Assembly (NCBI GenBank): GCA_025506515.1
Contig: CM046447.1
Location: forward strand, 85,313,248 to 85,377,247
Length of the DNA: 64,000 nt
Direction: 5' to 3'
DNA from: Flaveria trinervia
Taxonomy: Eukaryota > Streptophyta > Magnoliopsida > Asterales > Asteraceae
Shown piece after piece: positions 32,575 to 42,810 of this stretch. The notes under the pieces are model-generated. The model made no database searches. It worked only from the letters and a program-made list of their open reading frames with translations, and had not been told where the DNA came from. The stretch's first letter is position 1; every line of letters begins with the position of its first letter. Made by a program: the position numbers and the translations under genes.

Positions 32575-33204
32575 TGTAACACCCGGTTATTTTAAAAAGA
32601 CAAGACATGAAGAATAAATGAAAGAAAAGCAATAAAGTCCAAGTGGAAGGACTAAAAGTGTCCAAAAAGACAAAACTTTCAAAAGTTGGTGTAAAGGTGG
32701 GCATGGCCACCCACCCTCACTTCACATCACCATTTTCTTCGGTTTTAAGGAGAGAGAGCAGGGGAAACTCTCGGTTGAAGAAAAAAAAGAAGAAGAGAAG
32801 TCAAATTCAAGGTAAGAATTTGTGGTTTTTAAGTGTTTATGATGGGTTTTATCCCGGTTACATGCTTATGTGCTTATGTGTTGTGTATGTGCTCGGGTGT
32901 GTGTGTGTTTGGTGTTGTTTTTAGGTGTTTGAACTCATTGCAAGCGGGTTACAAAGGAAGAAAAACCCAAGTTGCATCAGGTGAGTTCTAGACCCTGGTT
33001 TTTACTTGTTTTAAACTATCTTCGGGGCTGAAAATGTATTAAAACGATTTTCAAAGCTTATGTATGTTTACCCGTATGTATTGTGCATGTTGGATGTTGA
33101 TTCTTGAATGCTTATAGGTTATTCATGTTTAGAATAGCCATATTAAGCTTAGAACGGATGGGTTCGATGATTGGGTTTGAAAACATACTAGAAATGTTAC
33201 ACAG

Positions 33205-33640
33205 AAAGCTCATGCGCCTGAAAATGCCTTAGAAATATTAAGTGTAATCCATGTGTCTGAACAGTAGCCCATGCGCCTAAGATTGCGTTAAAAATGTTTA
33301 AGTATAGCCCATGCACCTGAACAGTGGTCCATGCGCCTAGAAATATTAGTCGGACGATTAAGTGTAGGGCCATGCACCCCAATAGTGCCCATGCGCCCAA
33401 GTCACTCATGCGCCTAAGTGTTCATACGCCCAAATAGTGCCCATGCGCCCAAGTGACTCATGCGCCTAAGTGTTCATGCGCACGAATAGTGCCCATGCGC
33501 CTGAATAGTTCATGCACCTGAATAGTTCATGCGCCTAAAGTGATAAAATGATTAAGTGTTGGCTGATACGTCTACATAGTGATGAAGCGCCCAAACATGG
33601 CTCATGCGCCCAAATAGTGCCAAAGCGCCTAAGCACTTAG
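33205..33640. repeat. CATGCGCC minisatellite in the Gypsy-2 5' LTR
   Basis: About 20 degenerate units of roughly 16-20 bp built on CCCATGCGCCTGAATAGTG or TCATGCGCCTAAGTG. The same array is at 40228-40655 in the 3' LTR with a somewhat different set of units. Confidence 0.9.
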
Positions 33641-34047
33641 AAATATTTACAGAATTTTCTTGGAGTCTGTGCTTTTAGGGTTATGACTGAGGTTGATCGG
33701 GGCTTATTTATGATGATGTTTCATGCATGGTTATGATTGTTCCTTATTATTGTTATTGCTATTATTATTATTACTTATAGTATGTGACTTTACGTGGTAT
33801 GTTATTATCGTAACGTAAAGTATTTTGTAATAATAAAGTGAAAGAGCAATAAAGAAAAGAAGAGGAACATTAATGAAAATGTTAACAAGTCTTGCAAGCT
33901 TACAGGAGGTACACGACCATGTTGTCGTTAGCTCAACTGTGTTGCGGGTAGCTACCCTATTATGCACACAGGGCCAATCAATTGAGATTGGCAGGACCTT
34001 TGTAGCGTGTCCTGGGTGATTGGTCGGCCTTGTACACAGTACACAGA

Positions 34048-34155
34048 ATCCTTTCGAGGGATACAGTTGACCCTTTCGAGGGATATAGTTTACCCTTTCG
34101 GGGGATACAGTTAACCCTTTCGAGGGATATAGTTGACCCTTTCGAGGGATATAGA
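34048..34155. repeat. CCCTTTCGAGGGATA tandem repeat
   Basis: Five tandem copies of a 22-23 bp unit (ACCCTTTCGAGGGATATAGTTG). The 3' LTR copy (41068-41175) has the same number but more mutated units. Confidence 0.9.
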
Positions 34156-34716
34156 TGGCCCATCACCCGTTTTCCATCGCGCATATAATTAGGGTATTGC
34201 TCATCGGTGCATACAGAAAGTGAAAGATAAAGACAAAAGTTTACAGAACAGACAAGGCATACAGTAAAGAGAACGAACATTATCTATTCATATAGTTAAT
34301 GCGTGCTCGCATATACAGTACAAAGTTGTATTTTACAGAAAAAGAGTATTTTCATATACAACATATAGAAAGTATTTTATTACTTATAAAACTAGAGCTC
34401 ACTCGGCAACGCTGACTTTTATACATTTTTAGTTGGCAGGTAATTATTGCTGAGGATAGCACGAGGGTGAAGCTACTCGGTAGGGGAAGACTGACATCCA
34501 TTCGTATTCTATGTTGCTGTTGTTTTGTAATGCGTTAAAACAATTCTTTTGTAAACAGTAAATGATGATGTATTGCCTAACAACAGTCTTTTAAATGAAA
34601 TGAATGGTTTTTGATAAATCATTTCTGCAGCTTAAGTTTGTATAATTATAAAGTATAATGTTTTTAACTGCTGTGGTTGACCAACTGTGAGGTGCCCCGG
34701 AACGGGGCCTTACAAG

Positions 34717-34731
34717 TTAGTATTATAGCCA
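34717..34731 (+). other. Gypsy-2 primer binding site, mutated
   Basis: Reads TTAGTATTATAGCCA two bases after the LTR. It differs from the usual Met-tRNA PBS (TTGGTATCAGAGCCA) at three positions, two of them G-to-A or C-to-T. Confidence 0.7.
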
Positions 34732-35068
34732 AAGTTTAAGAGAATTGGGTTAAATAAACTTTTAAAACCTAAACTTAAACTGAAAATGGGACAAATGGAG
34801 GGATGTCAGCCCGAGTAGCTACGTGCCATCAGGTATGTCTTTTCCTAATGTTAACCGGTATTATGTGCGCATGCTATTTGATTATGTGCTTTTAGTAGAT
34901 TTAGATACTGATTAAGCCAGGATAAGAGATGCTTGGGGTATGAAGAGTAAAGTAAGTGGCTAATCACAACTGGCCACTGTAATTAGGGACTTACTATACT
35001 TGACATAAACTGAGTGTTACCTTGAATGACCGCATTAGTGTTTGAATCTTATAGTGTGCTTTTAGAGG
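34732..35068 (+). other. Gypsy-2 leader
   Basis: 337 bp untranslated leader between PBS and gag ATG with no ORF. Confidence 0.6.
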
Positions 35069-35377
35069 ATGGCTGGCGGTAGATCTTCAAAAGCCTCTCG
35101 TGGTGGAGGTCACGATGCTGCTCCGCGAACCAAGAGAGGGAGACCCAGAGTCGAGAAAGTGGTTCATGAAGAACTAGAGACTCCTCATCCGGAAGGTGGT
35201 GACGAGAGCGCCAATCTGAGAGCCTCAATAAAGGAGGCTGTGGTGGAAGAGGTTCACCAGGTCATGCAGACGATTCTACCGTCTGTGGTGACCGAAGTGA
35301 TCAAGGCAGTAAGGGAAGGGGAAAGAAAGGAAAGAAACAGGTCCTCGGGAGGACGGGAACAACCAGAGCCGGAATGA
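35069..35377 (+). CDS. Gypsy-2 gag N-terminal fragment
   Basis: 103 codons from the natural ATG: basic N terminus (SSKASRGGGHD, RTKRGRPRVEK), then an amphipathic helix (EAVVEEVHQVMQTILPSVV) and a Lys/Arg/Glu tail. It matches the poorly conserved start of chromovirus gag. Similarity continues in other frames (35400-35680, with RCKPPTFD-like and WL-rich parts) to the next ORF. Confidence 0.7.
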   Translation: MAGGRSSKASRGGGHDAAPRTKRGRPRVEKVVHEELETPHPEGGDESANLRASIKEAVVEEVHQVMQTILPSVVTEVIKAVREGERKERNRSSGGREQPEPE

Positions 35378-35684
35378 TTCTCTCTGATGATGAGGAGGAG
35401 GAAGAAGAAGAGCATGCGTCGGAGGCGACCCGAGGCTGTAACTATGGGGCGTTTATGAGATGCAAGCCCCCTACTTTCGATAGAAACGGCACTACGGCAG
35501 CTGCTCACTGGTAGGTGAGGGAAATGGAGGCTTTCCTAGATATCAGTGAGTGCCGTGAAGATCAGAAGGTGAAATTCGCTACCCACTCCTTTGTGGACTC
35601 GGCTTTGTGCTGGTTGGACAACATTGTCCAAGCCAAGGGTAGCAGGGCCATTGGGAGAATGAGATGGCCTGAACTGAGAAGTTA
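35378..35684 (+). pseudogene. Gypsy-2 gag middle, stop-interrupted
   Basis: Translatable only in pieces: an acidic run (DDEEEEEEE) at about 35380-35412, then capsid-like sequence. A TAG at about 35515 and a frame change near 35665 precede the next open piece. Confidence 0.6.
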
Positions 35685-36458
35685 GTGATTGAGGAATTTT
35701 GTCCTCACAGGGAGATGGACAAGGTAGAAAGAGACTTCCTGCAGCTGGAGGCGGGAACGATGACACACCAGCAGTACACCACTAAATTTAATGAAATGGC
35801 GCGGCTGGTGCCCGATCAAGTGACACCACTGTCACGAAAGATTAAAAGATACATCCAGGGGCTGCCGGCGGATATCTGTAGGCATATGATCTCCGCCCGC
35901 CCTAGCATTTTCAGGTCGGTGGTTGATTTGACTGGTAGATTATACGATGAGCGCGAGGTGGTGGTGGCTGAGGTGATTAAGAAGGATGGTGGTGGCTGGA
36001 ACTGCAATGGGAAACGGTTTGGACGTGGTATAGCCGCTCCAAACAATAAGGTGGCAAAGGTAGGTGACCGACGTGTGGTCACATCTGGTGCAGGGATGAA
36101 GAAGTGTGGCAAATGTGGAAGGCCGCATACTGGTGAGTGCAGGATGGGAATGAATGTATGCTTCAGGTGTGGCCAGCCTGGCCATATCGCTAGAGACTAT
36201 AAGAAGCCGAGGACGGAGAGCTTTGGAACAGAGAAGAAGAAGCCGGAGGAAGGAGGGCAGAGGGCAGGTGCTAGAGCTTACACTATGACCCGGGAGGAAG
36301 CTAGAGCTGATCCCGATGTTATGTCAAGTATGTATCTAGTAAACCAAACTTGTGCATCTGTATTGTATGATTTGGTGCTAGCAGGGGTTTTATTTCCACT
36401 ACTTTCTGTGCTAAGTTGCCTGTTAGTAGTTGAAAGGTCAGTGCACCATTCAATGTAG
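35685..36458 (+). CDS. Gypsy-2 gag capsid end and zinc knuckles
   Basis: 257 codons. Capsid helices (LQLEAGTMTHQQYTTKFNEM, YIQGLPADICRH) match Retrotrans_gag. Two zinc knuckles follow at about residues 142-180: CGKCGRPHTGEC, and CFRCGQPGHIARDY in which the last Cys is Tyr. After ADPDVM the frame leaves the protease homology, so the protease catalytic DSG segment near 36370 is read out of frame. It packages RNA. Confidence 0.8.
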   Translation: MIEEFCPHREMDKVERDFLQLEAGTMTHQQYTTKFNEMARLVPDQVTPLSRKIKRYIQGLPADICRHMISARPSIFRSVVDLTGRLYDEREVVVAEVIKKDGGGWNCNGKRFGRGIAAPNNKVAKVGDRRVVTSGAGMKKCGKCGRPHTGECRMGMNVCFRCGQPGHIARDYKKPRTESFGTEKKKPEEGGQRAGARAYTMTREEARADPDVMSSMYLVNQTCASVLYDLVLAGVLFPLLSVLSCLLVVERSVHHSM

Positions 36459-36493
36459 AAACTGCTATCGGTAAGTCCACTAGAATTACTGGT

Positions 36494-37024
36494 GTGATAG
36501 AGGATTGTGCCATAGAACTAGAAGGTCATAGGTTTGCTGCTAGGTTACACGTGATACTCCTAGGTGGATTTGATGTAGTACTAGGGATGGACTGGTTAGA
36601 AACCTATGAAGCAAACATCGTGTGTCGCAAGAAGGTGATTCGATTAGTTGTGCCCGATAAGAGTTTGGTTACAATTCATGGTGATCGTGTTACTACGATC
36701 CCGAAGAAGATTTCGATGGCGGTGGCGGGGAAGTGCATAAGACGTGGATGTAGTGCATACTTGGCCTACGTAAAAGATGTGGATGCGTCGGTACCGCAAT
36801 TATCCGGAGTACCAGTGGTGTGCGACTTTCCGGACGTATTCCCGGAAGACTTACCCGACATGCCACCAGATCGTGAGATTGAGTTCCAAATTGATTTGAT
36901 ACCCGGTGCTCAACCCGTTGCCAAAGCACCGTATCAGTTAGCTCACACGGAAATGAAAGAACTAATGGAGCAGTTGCAAGAGCTGCTCGATAAGGGGTTC
37001 ATTAGACTGAGTATCTCTCCCTAG
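36494..37024 (+). CDS. Gypsy-2 protease C-terminal half and RT start
   Basis: 176 codons. Retropepsin flap and end region: GGFDVVLGMDWLETYEANIV (about 29-48), then the linker VCDFPDVFPEDLPDMPPDRE and the RT start AKAPYQLAHTEMKEL. It ends in TAG (37022-37024) within the conserved SPWGAP region, a Trp codon changed by one G-to-A transition. The catalytic Asp lies upstream in another frame. Confidence 0.82.
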   Translation: MIEDCAIELEGHRFAARLHVILLGGFDVVLGMDWLETYEANIVCRKKVIRLVVPDKSLVTIHGDRVTTIPKKISMAVAGKCIRRGCSAYLAYVKDVDASVPQLSGVPVVCDFPDVFPEDLPDMPPDREIEFQIDLIPGAQPVAKAPYQLAHTEMKELMEQLQELLDKGFIRLSISP

Positions 37025-37042
37025 GGTGCTCCGGTCCTGTTT

Positions 37043-37513
37043 GTGAAGAAGAAAGACGGTAGTATGAGGATGTGCATTGACTACCGAGAGTTGAACAAGT
37101 TGACAGTGAAGAACCGATACCCCCTACCAAGAATAGATGATTTGTTTGACCAGCTCCAAGGTGCCAGTTGGTTTTCAAGGATAGATCTTCGATCTGGTTA
37201 CCATCAGCTGAAGGTGAAGGAGCAGGATATCCCTAAAACAGCTTTTCGCACGCGCTATGGTCACTATGAATTCCTTGTTATGTCATTTGGTCTGACCAAT
37301 GCGCCGGCTGCTTTTATGGACTTGATGAAGCGAGTGTGTCGGCCAATGTTAGATAAATCAGTGATTGTAATTATTGATGATATCCTGATTTATTCGAAGA
37401 GCGAGGAGGAGCATGCTGACCACATTCGAGAGGTGTTGGGGATGTTGAGAAGGAGAAATTGTATGAAAAATTCTCCAAGTGCGTATTCTGATTGCGCGAA
37501 GTTCAATTCTTAG
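37043..37513 (+). CDS. Gypsy-2 reverse transcriptase core
   Basis: 156 codons of RT palm and fingers: MCIDYRELNKLTVKNRYPLP, DLRSGYHQLKV and FGLTNAPAAFMDLM, with the catalytic pair in IIDD at 110-113. The last residues are out of frame: similarity continues in the 37492 ORF after a frameshift near 37470. The catalytic Asp residues are intact. Confidence 0.9.
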   Translation: MKKKDGSMRMCIDYRELNKLTVKNRYPLPRIDDLFDQLQGASWFSRIDLRSGYHQLKVKEQDIPKTAFRTRYGHYEFLVMSFGLTNAPAAFMDLMKRVCRPMLDKSVIVIIDDILIYSKSEEEHADHIREVLGMLRRRNCMKNSPSAYSDCAKFNS

Positions 37514-37725
37514 GTCACGTGATAAATCCTGAGGGGATTATGGTAGACCCTGCTAAGGTGGAGGCTGCGATGCAATGGAAGTCTCCAAAGACGCCATCTG
37601 AGATTCGTAGTTTCTTGGGGTTGGCTGGGTATTATCGAAGGTTCATTCAGGACTTTTCCAAGATTGCTTCTCCACTGACCAAGTTGACCCGAAAGGATGT
37701 AAAGTTTATATGGGGTCAAGCTTAA
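37492..37725 (+). CDS. Gypsy-2 RT thumb/connection
   Basis: 77 codons: QFLGHVINPEG, KTPSEIRSFLGLAGYYRRFI and SPLTKLTRKD, the standard end of Gypsy RT. Terminated by TAA where a Gln is expected (C-to-T). Confidence 0.88.
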   Translation: MREVQFLGHVINPEGIMVDPAKVEAAMQWKSPKTPSEIRSFLGLAGYYRRFIQDFSKIASPLTKLTRKDVKFIWGQA

Positions 37726-38160
37726 GAATAGGCGTTCGAGGAGTTAAAGGTGAGGTTGACTCAAGCTCCTGTCTTGTCATTACCCGAAGGAAGCGAGGAT
37801 TGGTGGTATATTCAGATGCTTCTTACTCGGGGTTGGGGTGTGTATTAATGCAGAGAGGGAAGGTTATAGCCTATGCATCCCGACAATTGAAAGTTCATGA
37901 GGTCAACTACCCTACTCATGACTTGGAGCTAGCAGCCATGGTCTTCGCACTAAAGATTTGGAGGCACTATCTGTACGGGACGAAGTGCACCATTTTTACT
38001 GACCATAAGAGCTTGAAGTACTTCTTCGAGTAGAAGGATCTGAACATGAGGCAGAGGCGATGGTTGGAGCTTATAAAGGACTATGATTGTGAGATCATTA
38101 CCATCCGAGCAAGGCCAACGTGGTGGCTGATGCTCTTAGCTGAAAGGAGAGGCCCGAGCC
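37710..38160 (+). pseudogene. Gypsy-2 RNase H
   Basis: The open frame 37710-38033 carries YSDASYSGLGCVLMQ, IAYASRQLKVHE, HDLELAAMVFALKIWRHYLY and FTDHKSLKY, with RNase H acidic residues in SDAS, LELA and TDHK all present. A TAG at 38031-38033 replaces Gln (C-to-T). Similarity continues (KDLNMRQRRWLEL) and then shifts frame at about 38110. It would remove the RNA strand during cDNA synthesis. Confidence 0.85.
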
Positions 38161-38167
38161 GATTCGG

Positions 38168-38741
38168 GTGAAAGCATATCAACTGATCATGACCTTTGAT
38201 GTAATGAAGCAAGTCAAGGAGTTTCAAGATGAGGCAATAAAAGAAGATCATCTAAACTCTGAAAGAATGAGAGGTCTGGTTGGGGAATTGGGTGAAAACA
38301 CACTTGGTGTAAAACTCGATTTGGACGGGTGTGGATTCCTTGTTTCGGGGATCTACGTGTGAGGATTTTGGATGAAGTTCACAAGACTCGATACGCCATT
38401 CATCCTGGTGCCACAAAGATGTATCAAGATATGAAGAAAGATTATTGGTGGCCGGGTATGAAGCGTGACGTGGTGGAGTATGTGAGTAAGTGCCTTACTT
38501 GTTTGCAAGTGAAGGCAGAACATCAAAAGCCGTATGGGAAGATCCAACCTTTGGATATACCGGAATGGAAGTGGAGAACATCACCATGGATTTCATAATG
38601 AAGTTGCCACGTACTCCGAAAGGGTACGATGCCATATGGGTGATTGTTGACCGTTTGACGAAGAGTGCTCACTTCCTACCGATCCGCGAGACATATTCAT
38701 CCGAGTCTAATCGTGACATCCGGTTTACGTCTAAATTCTAG
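38168..38741 (+). pseudogene. Gypsy-2 integrase N-terminal part
   Basis: Three overlapping frames (38168-38362, 38329-38598, 38490-38741). The zinc module HKTRYAIHPG ... CLTCLQVK (HHCC) is present, followed by the first catalytic Asp in TMDFIMKLP. A segment of roughly 28 residues before RFTSKF is deleted, and the second catalytic Asp is Asn (SNRD). A TAG follows at 38739-38741 in place of Trp. Not functional. Confidence 0.85.
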
Positions 38742-38759
38742 AAGAAATTCCATAATGCT

Positions 38760-39164
38760 ATGGGGATGAGGTTACATATTAGCACCGCTTATCATCCCCA
38801 AACTGATGGTCAGTCAGAAAGGACCATTCAGACATTGGAAGACATGCTTCGGGCATGTATGATTGATTTTGGAGGAAGTTGGGATGACCACTTACCGTTA
38901 GTTGAATTCTCATACAATAACAGCTATCATGCCAGCATTGGTATGCCACCATACGAGATGCTATACGGTAGAAGATGTAGAACACCTGTTTGTTGGGGTG
39001 ATATTGGTCAAAAGGAATTAGGGAGCGTCAAGGTAATCGAGGATATGACTGAGAAGCTTGAGAAGATTAAAGCCTTCATGAAGGTAGCTAAAGATAGACA
39101 GAAGTCGTATGCTGCTAAACGACGCAGACCAATGAGTTCCAGGTGGGTGAGCAGGTTATGTTGA
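38760..39164 (+). CDS. Gypsy-2 integrase C-terminal core
   Basis: 134 codons: STAYHPQTDGQSERTIQTLE with the catalytic Glu, then SWDDHLPLVEFSYNNSYHAS, YGRRCRTPVCW and DRQKSYAAKRRRP. Downstream the frame changes near 39130 into the SH3-like end. Confidence 0.88.
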   Translation: MGMRLHISTAYHPQTDGQSERTIQTLEDMLRACMIDFGGSWDDHLPLVEFSYNNSYHASIGMPPYEMLYGRRCRTPVCWGDIGQKELGSVKVIEDMTEKLEKIKAFMKVAKDRQKSYAAKRRRPMSSRWVSRLC

Positions 39165-39562
39165 AGGTCTCACCTTGGAAGCGCATTGTCCGATTCAGGA
39201 AGCAGGGCAAGTTGAGCCCAAGATATATAGGCCCTTTTCGAATCATTGCTCGAGTAGGAGAGGTGGCCTATAGATTGGAGTTACTAGATGAGTAAATGGA
39301 ATTCACCCGACATTCCATGTATCTCATCTGAGAAAGTGTTAGCGATGAAGACATGATTGTTCCACTGGAGGATATCGAAGTAGACGAAAGCCTCAATTAT
39401 GTGGAGCAACCAGTGGCAATCATCGACCATAAAGAGAAGAGGCTGAGAAATAAAGTGGTTCCTCTTGTGCATGTGCAGTGGAAGCACACGAAGGGATCCG
39501 AGTCTACATGGGAGACTGAGGAGGAGATGAGGCAGCATAATCCTCATCTGTTCGAGGAGTAA
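39165..39562 (+). pseudogene. Gypsy-2 integrase tail with chromodomain-like region
   Basis: After a frameshift at about 39295, the ORF 39353-39562 reads PLEDIEVDESLNYVEQPVAI, then RLRNKVVPLVHVQWK and GSESTWETEEEM, ending LFEE and a stop. The V-P-L-V-x-V-Q-W ... E-S-T-W pattern is the degenerate chromodomain at the end of Tekay integrases, thought to direct insertion to heterochromatin. Confidence 0.8.
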
Positions 39563-39587
39563 CAGGTTTCGGGGACAAAACCTATAT

Positions 39588-39600
39588 AAGGGGGTGGACT
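39588..39600 (+). other. Gypsy-2 polypurine tract
   Basis: AAGGGGGTGGACT directly precedes the 3' LTR. Confidence 0.85.
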
Positions 39601-41735
39601 TGTAACACCCGGTTATTTTAAAAAGACAAGACATGAAGAATAAATGAAAGAAAAGCAATAAAGTCCAAGTGGAAGGACTAAAAGGACAAAACTTTTAAAA
39701 GTTGGTGTAAAGGTGGGCATGGCCGCCCACCCTCACTTCACATCACCATTTTCTTAGGTTTCAGAGAGAGAGAGCAGGGGAAACTCTCGGCTGAAGAAAA
39801 AGAAGAAGAAGAGAAGTTGAATTCAAGGTAAGAATTCGTGGTTTTTAAGTGTTTATGACGGGTTTTATCCTGGTTACATGCTTATGTGCTTATGTGTTGT
39901 GTATGTGATCGGGTGTGTGTGTGTTCGGTGTTGTTTTTAGGTGTTTGAACTCATTGCAAGCGGGTTACAAAGGAAGAAACACCCAAATTTTATCAGGTGA
40001 GTTCTAGACCCCGGTTTTTACTTGTTTTAAACTATCTTGGGGGCTGAAAATGTATTAAAACGATTTTCAAAGCTTATGTATGTTTACTCGTATGTATTGT
40101 GCATGTTGGATGTTGATTCTTGAATGCTTATAGGTTATTTATGTTTAGAATAGCCATATTAAGCTTAGAACAGATGGGTTCGATGATTGGGTTCGAAAAC
40201 ATACTAGAAACATGTTACACAGAAAGCTCATGCACCTAGATAAGGATCATGCGCCTGAAAATGCCTTAGAAAGATTTAAATATAATCCATGCGCCTGAAC
40301 AGTAGCCCATGCGCCTAAGATTTCCTTAGAAATGTTTAAGTATAGCCCATGCACCTGAACAGTGGTCCATGGGCCTAGAAGTATTAGTTGGACGACTAAG
40401 TGTAGGGCCATGCGCCCCAATAGTGCCCATGCGCCGAAGTGACTCATGCGCCTAAGTGTTCATACGCCCGAATAGTGCCCATGCGCCCAAGTGACTCATG
40501 CGCCTAAGTGTTCATGCGCACGAATAGTGCCCATGCGCTTGAATAGTTCATGCGCCTAAAGTGATAAAATGATTAAGTGTTGGTTGATGCGCCTACATAG
40601 TGATGAAGCGCCCAACAGGGCTCATGCGCCCAAATAGTGCCAAAGCGCCTAAGCACTTAGAAATTTTTACAGAATTTTCTGGGAGTCTGTGCTTTTAGGG
40701 TTTTGACCGAGGTTGACCAGGGCTTATTTATGATGATGTTTTATGCATGGTTATGATTGTTCCTTATTATTGTTATTGCTATTATTATTATTACTTATAG
40801 TATGTGACTTTACGTGGTATGTTATTATCGTAACGTAAAGTATTTTGTAATAATAAAGTGAAAGAGCAATAAAGAAAAGAAGAGAAACATTAATGAAAAT
40901 GTTAACAAGTCTTGCAAGCTTACAGGAGGTACACGACCATGTTGTCATTAGCTCAAATGTGCTGCAAGTTAGATACCCTATTATGCACACAGGGCCAATC
41001 AATTGAGATTGGCAGGACCTTTGTAGCGTGTCCTGGGTGATTGGGTTGGCCTTGTACACAGTACACAGAACCCTTTTGAGGGACACAGTTAACCCTTTTG
41101 AGGAATACAATTGACCCTTGCGGGGGATACAGTTGACCCTTTCGAAGGATATAGTTGACCTTTCGAGGGATATAGATGGCCCATCACCCGTTTTCCATCG
41201 CACATATAGTTGGGGTATTGCTCATTGGTCCATACAGAAAGTGAAAGATAAAGATTAAAAGTTTATAGAACAGACAAGGCATAGAGTAAAGAGAACGAAC
41301 ATTATCTGTTCATATAGTTAATGCGTGCTCACATGTATAGTACAGAGTTGTATTTTACAGAAAAGAGTATTTTCATATACAACATATAGAAAGTATTTTA
41401 TTACTTATAAAACTAGAGCTCACTCAGCAATGCTGACTTTTATATATTTTCAGTTGGCAGGTAATTATTGCTGAGGATGGCACGAGGATGAAGCTACTCG
41501 GCAGGGGAAGACTGACATCCATTCGTATTCTATGTTGTTGTTGTTTTGTAATGCATTAAAACAATTATTTTGTAAACAGTAAATGATAATGTATTGCCTA
41601 ACAATAGTGTTTTAAATGAAATGAATGGTTTTTGATAAATCATTTCCGCTGCTTAAGTTTGTATAATTATAAACTATAGTGTTTTTAAATACTATGGTTG
41701 ACCAACTGTGAGGTGCCCAGGAACGGGGCCTTACA
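39601..41735 (+). repeat. Gypsy-2 3' LTR
   Basis: 2135 bp, paired with 32575-34714. Ends TTACA, followed by the target duplication ATGTA. Confidence 0.96.
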
Positions 41736-42329
41736 ATGTATCAGATAAGTACTCACAAAACAGTAACACGTTGATTCCAAGTATGTAAATTATATGTAAG
41801 TTGTACAGCATAATGAAAATGGGTGAGCATACGTTTCCCCCAACTTTTTAAATGATTGAAAAGTTGTATAAGCATAAAAGGAGCCACGAAACTCACTTGT
41901 TAAGTGGTAAGTATGAATGATCAAAGTTCCCCAAATGTAGTATGTAATGAACGGTCAAACACCTATTGACAGTTATTGTTAAGCATTAATGATATGTTTA
42001 AAGTAAATAGTAATGTTCAGTCGATTGGGGTTGTATCGGTTTGGTCGCGTGTAACACACACAAGCTGACACACGTATTAGATCTTATGTAGATCCAAGTA
42101 CTAGAAACCATCGCCATTTCCGGTGATATTGTGTAAAAGATCCATTGTTATAAGAGAAGTATTTGTTAAATATTAGTAGTCACGAATCGGTTGTTGATAA
42201 TTGTAAAATGTTAGGTTGATTTGATTTGGAATAGTATTTGTAGGCTTGATAGCGTTGACTTTAATCTTTGTGGTTGAGCAATGGCAACCGTGTTGATGTA
42301 ACCTTAACATCACACCACATACAAGAAGG

Positions 42330-42810
42330 AAATTCACACACACATCAGCTTCAGTCGCACGACAGGACCAGACGCACAACTCAACACTCCATTCGCATGA
42401 ATCAACCCTCATTCATACGAATCAACTTCATTCGTATGATTGAACGTTCATTCATGCGACTGACATTCAGTCGTACCACACAGCACTCAATCGCACGACT
42501 CAACCTCCATACACACGAATCAACCTTCATTCGTACGAATCAGCTTCATTCGTACGATTGAACCTCCATTCTTACGATTGGCCTTTAGTCGTGCGATACA
42601 CGCACAATCGCACACATTCATTCGGTCGCAGACTCAATCGCATGCGTACACTCATCCGCATTGACTCAATCGCACGCATTCATTCGATCGCACGACTCAG
42701 TCACACGACATACCCAGCCGCACAACTCAGTCGCCCCAATGACACAGTCGCATGGCTCAATCCCACGGCTCAGTCGCATGACAGACCCAGTCGCCAGAAT
42801 GGCAGATTCG
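42330..42810. repeat. CGTACGAAT / CGCACGACT palindromic array in the solo LTR
   Basis: About 25 units of roughly 17-20 bp such as TTCATTCGTACGAATCAACC, CTCAATCGCACGACTC and CAGTCGCATGAC. ATTCGTACGAAT is a perfect 12 bp palindrome. Homologous array at 53340-53770. Confidence 0.92.

Larger units (their letters stand above)
32575..34714 (+). repeat. Gypsy-2 5' LTR
   Basis: TGTAACACCC...GGCCTTACA, 2140 bp, paired with 39601-41735. Contains the CATGCGCC array (33205-33640) and the CCCTTTCGAGGGATA array (34050-34155). A leader with GAAGAAGAGAAG and a GGTAAGAATT splice-donor-like site lies near 32810. Confidence 0.96.
32575..41735 (+). mobile_element. Gypsy-2: complete Tekay-type chromovirus, inactive
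   Basis: 9161 bp: 5' LTR 32575-34714, decayed PBS 34717-34731, gag 35069-36300, protease-RT-RNase H-integrase to about 39290, C-terminal chromodomain-like region to 39562, PPT 39588-39600 and 3' LTR 39601-41735. RT before integrase defines Gypsy. Long (2.1 kb) LTRs and the integrase tail fit the Tekay (Del) chromovirus lineage. The reading frame carries at least five Trp/Gln-to-stop transitions, frameshifts and an integrase deletion. LTRs are roughly 95% identical by eye, so it is older than Copia-1. Confidence 0.95.

Noticed and set aside
36693..36929. Minus-strand ORF antisense to Gypsy-2
   Set aside because: Shadow of the protease/RT frame. The same reasoning removes 35816-36185, 37510-37719, 38353-38547 and 39284-39658.
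32575..41735. Repeat of 32.6-34.7 kb at 39.6-41.7 kb as a segmental duplication or satellite
   Set aside because: Termini TG..CA, PBS-like and PPT sites, pol in between and an exact 5 bp duplication show that it is an LTR pair.
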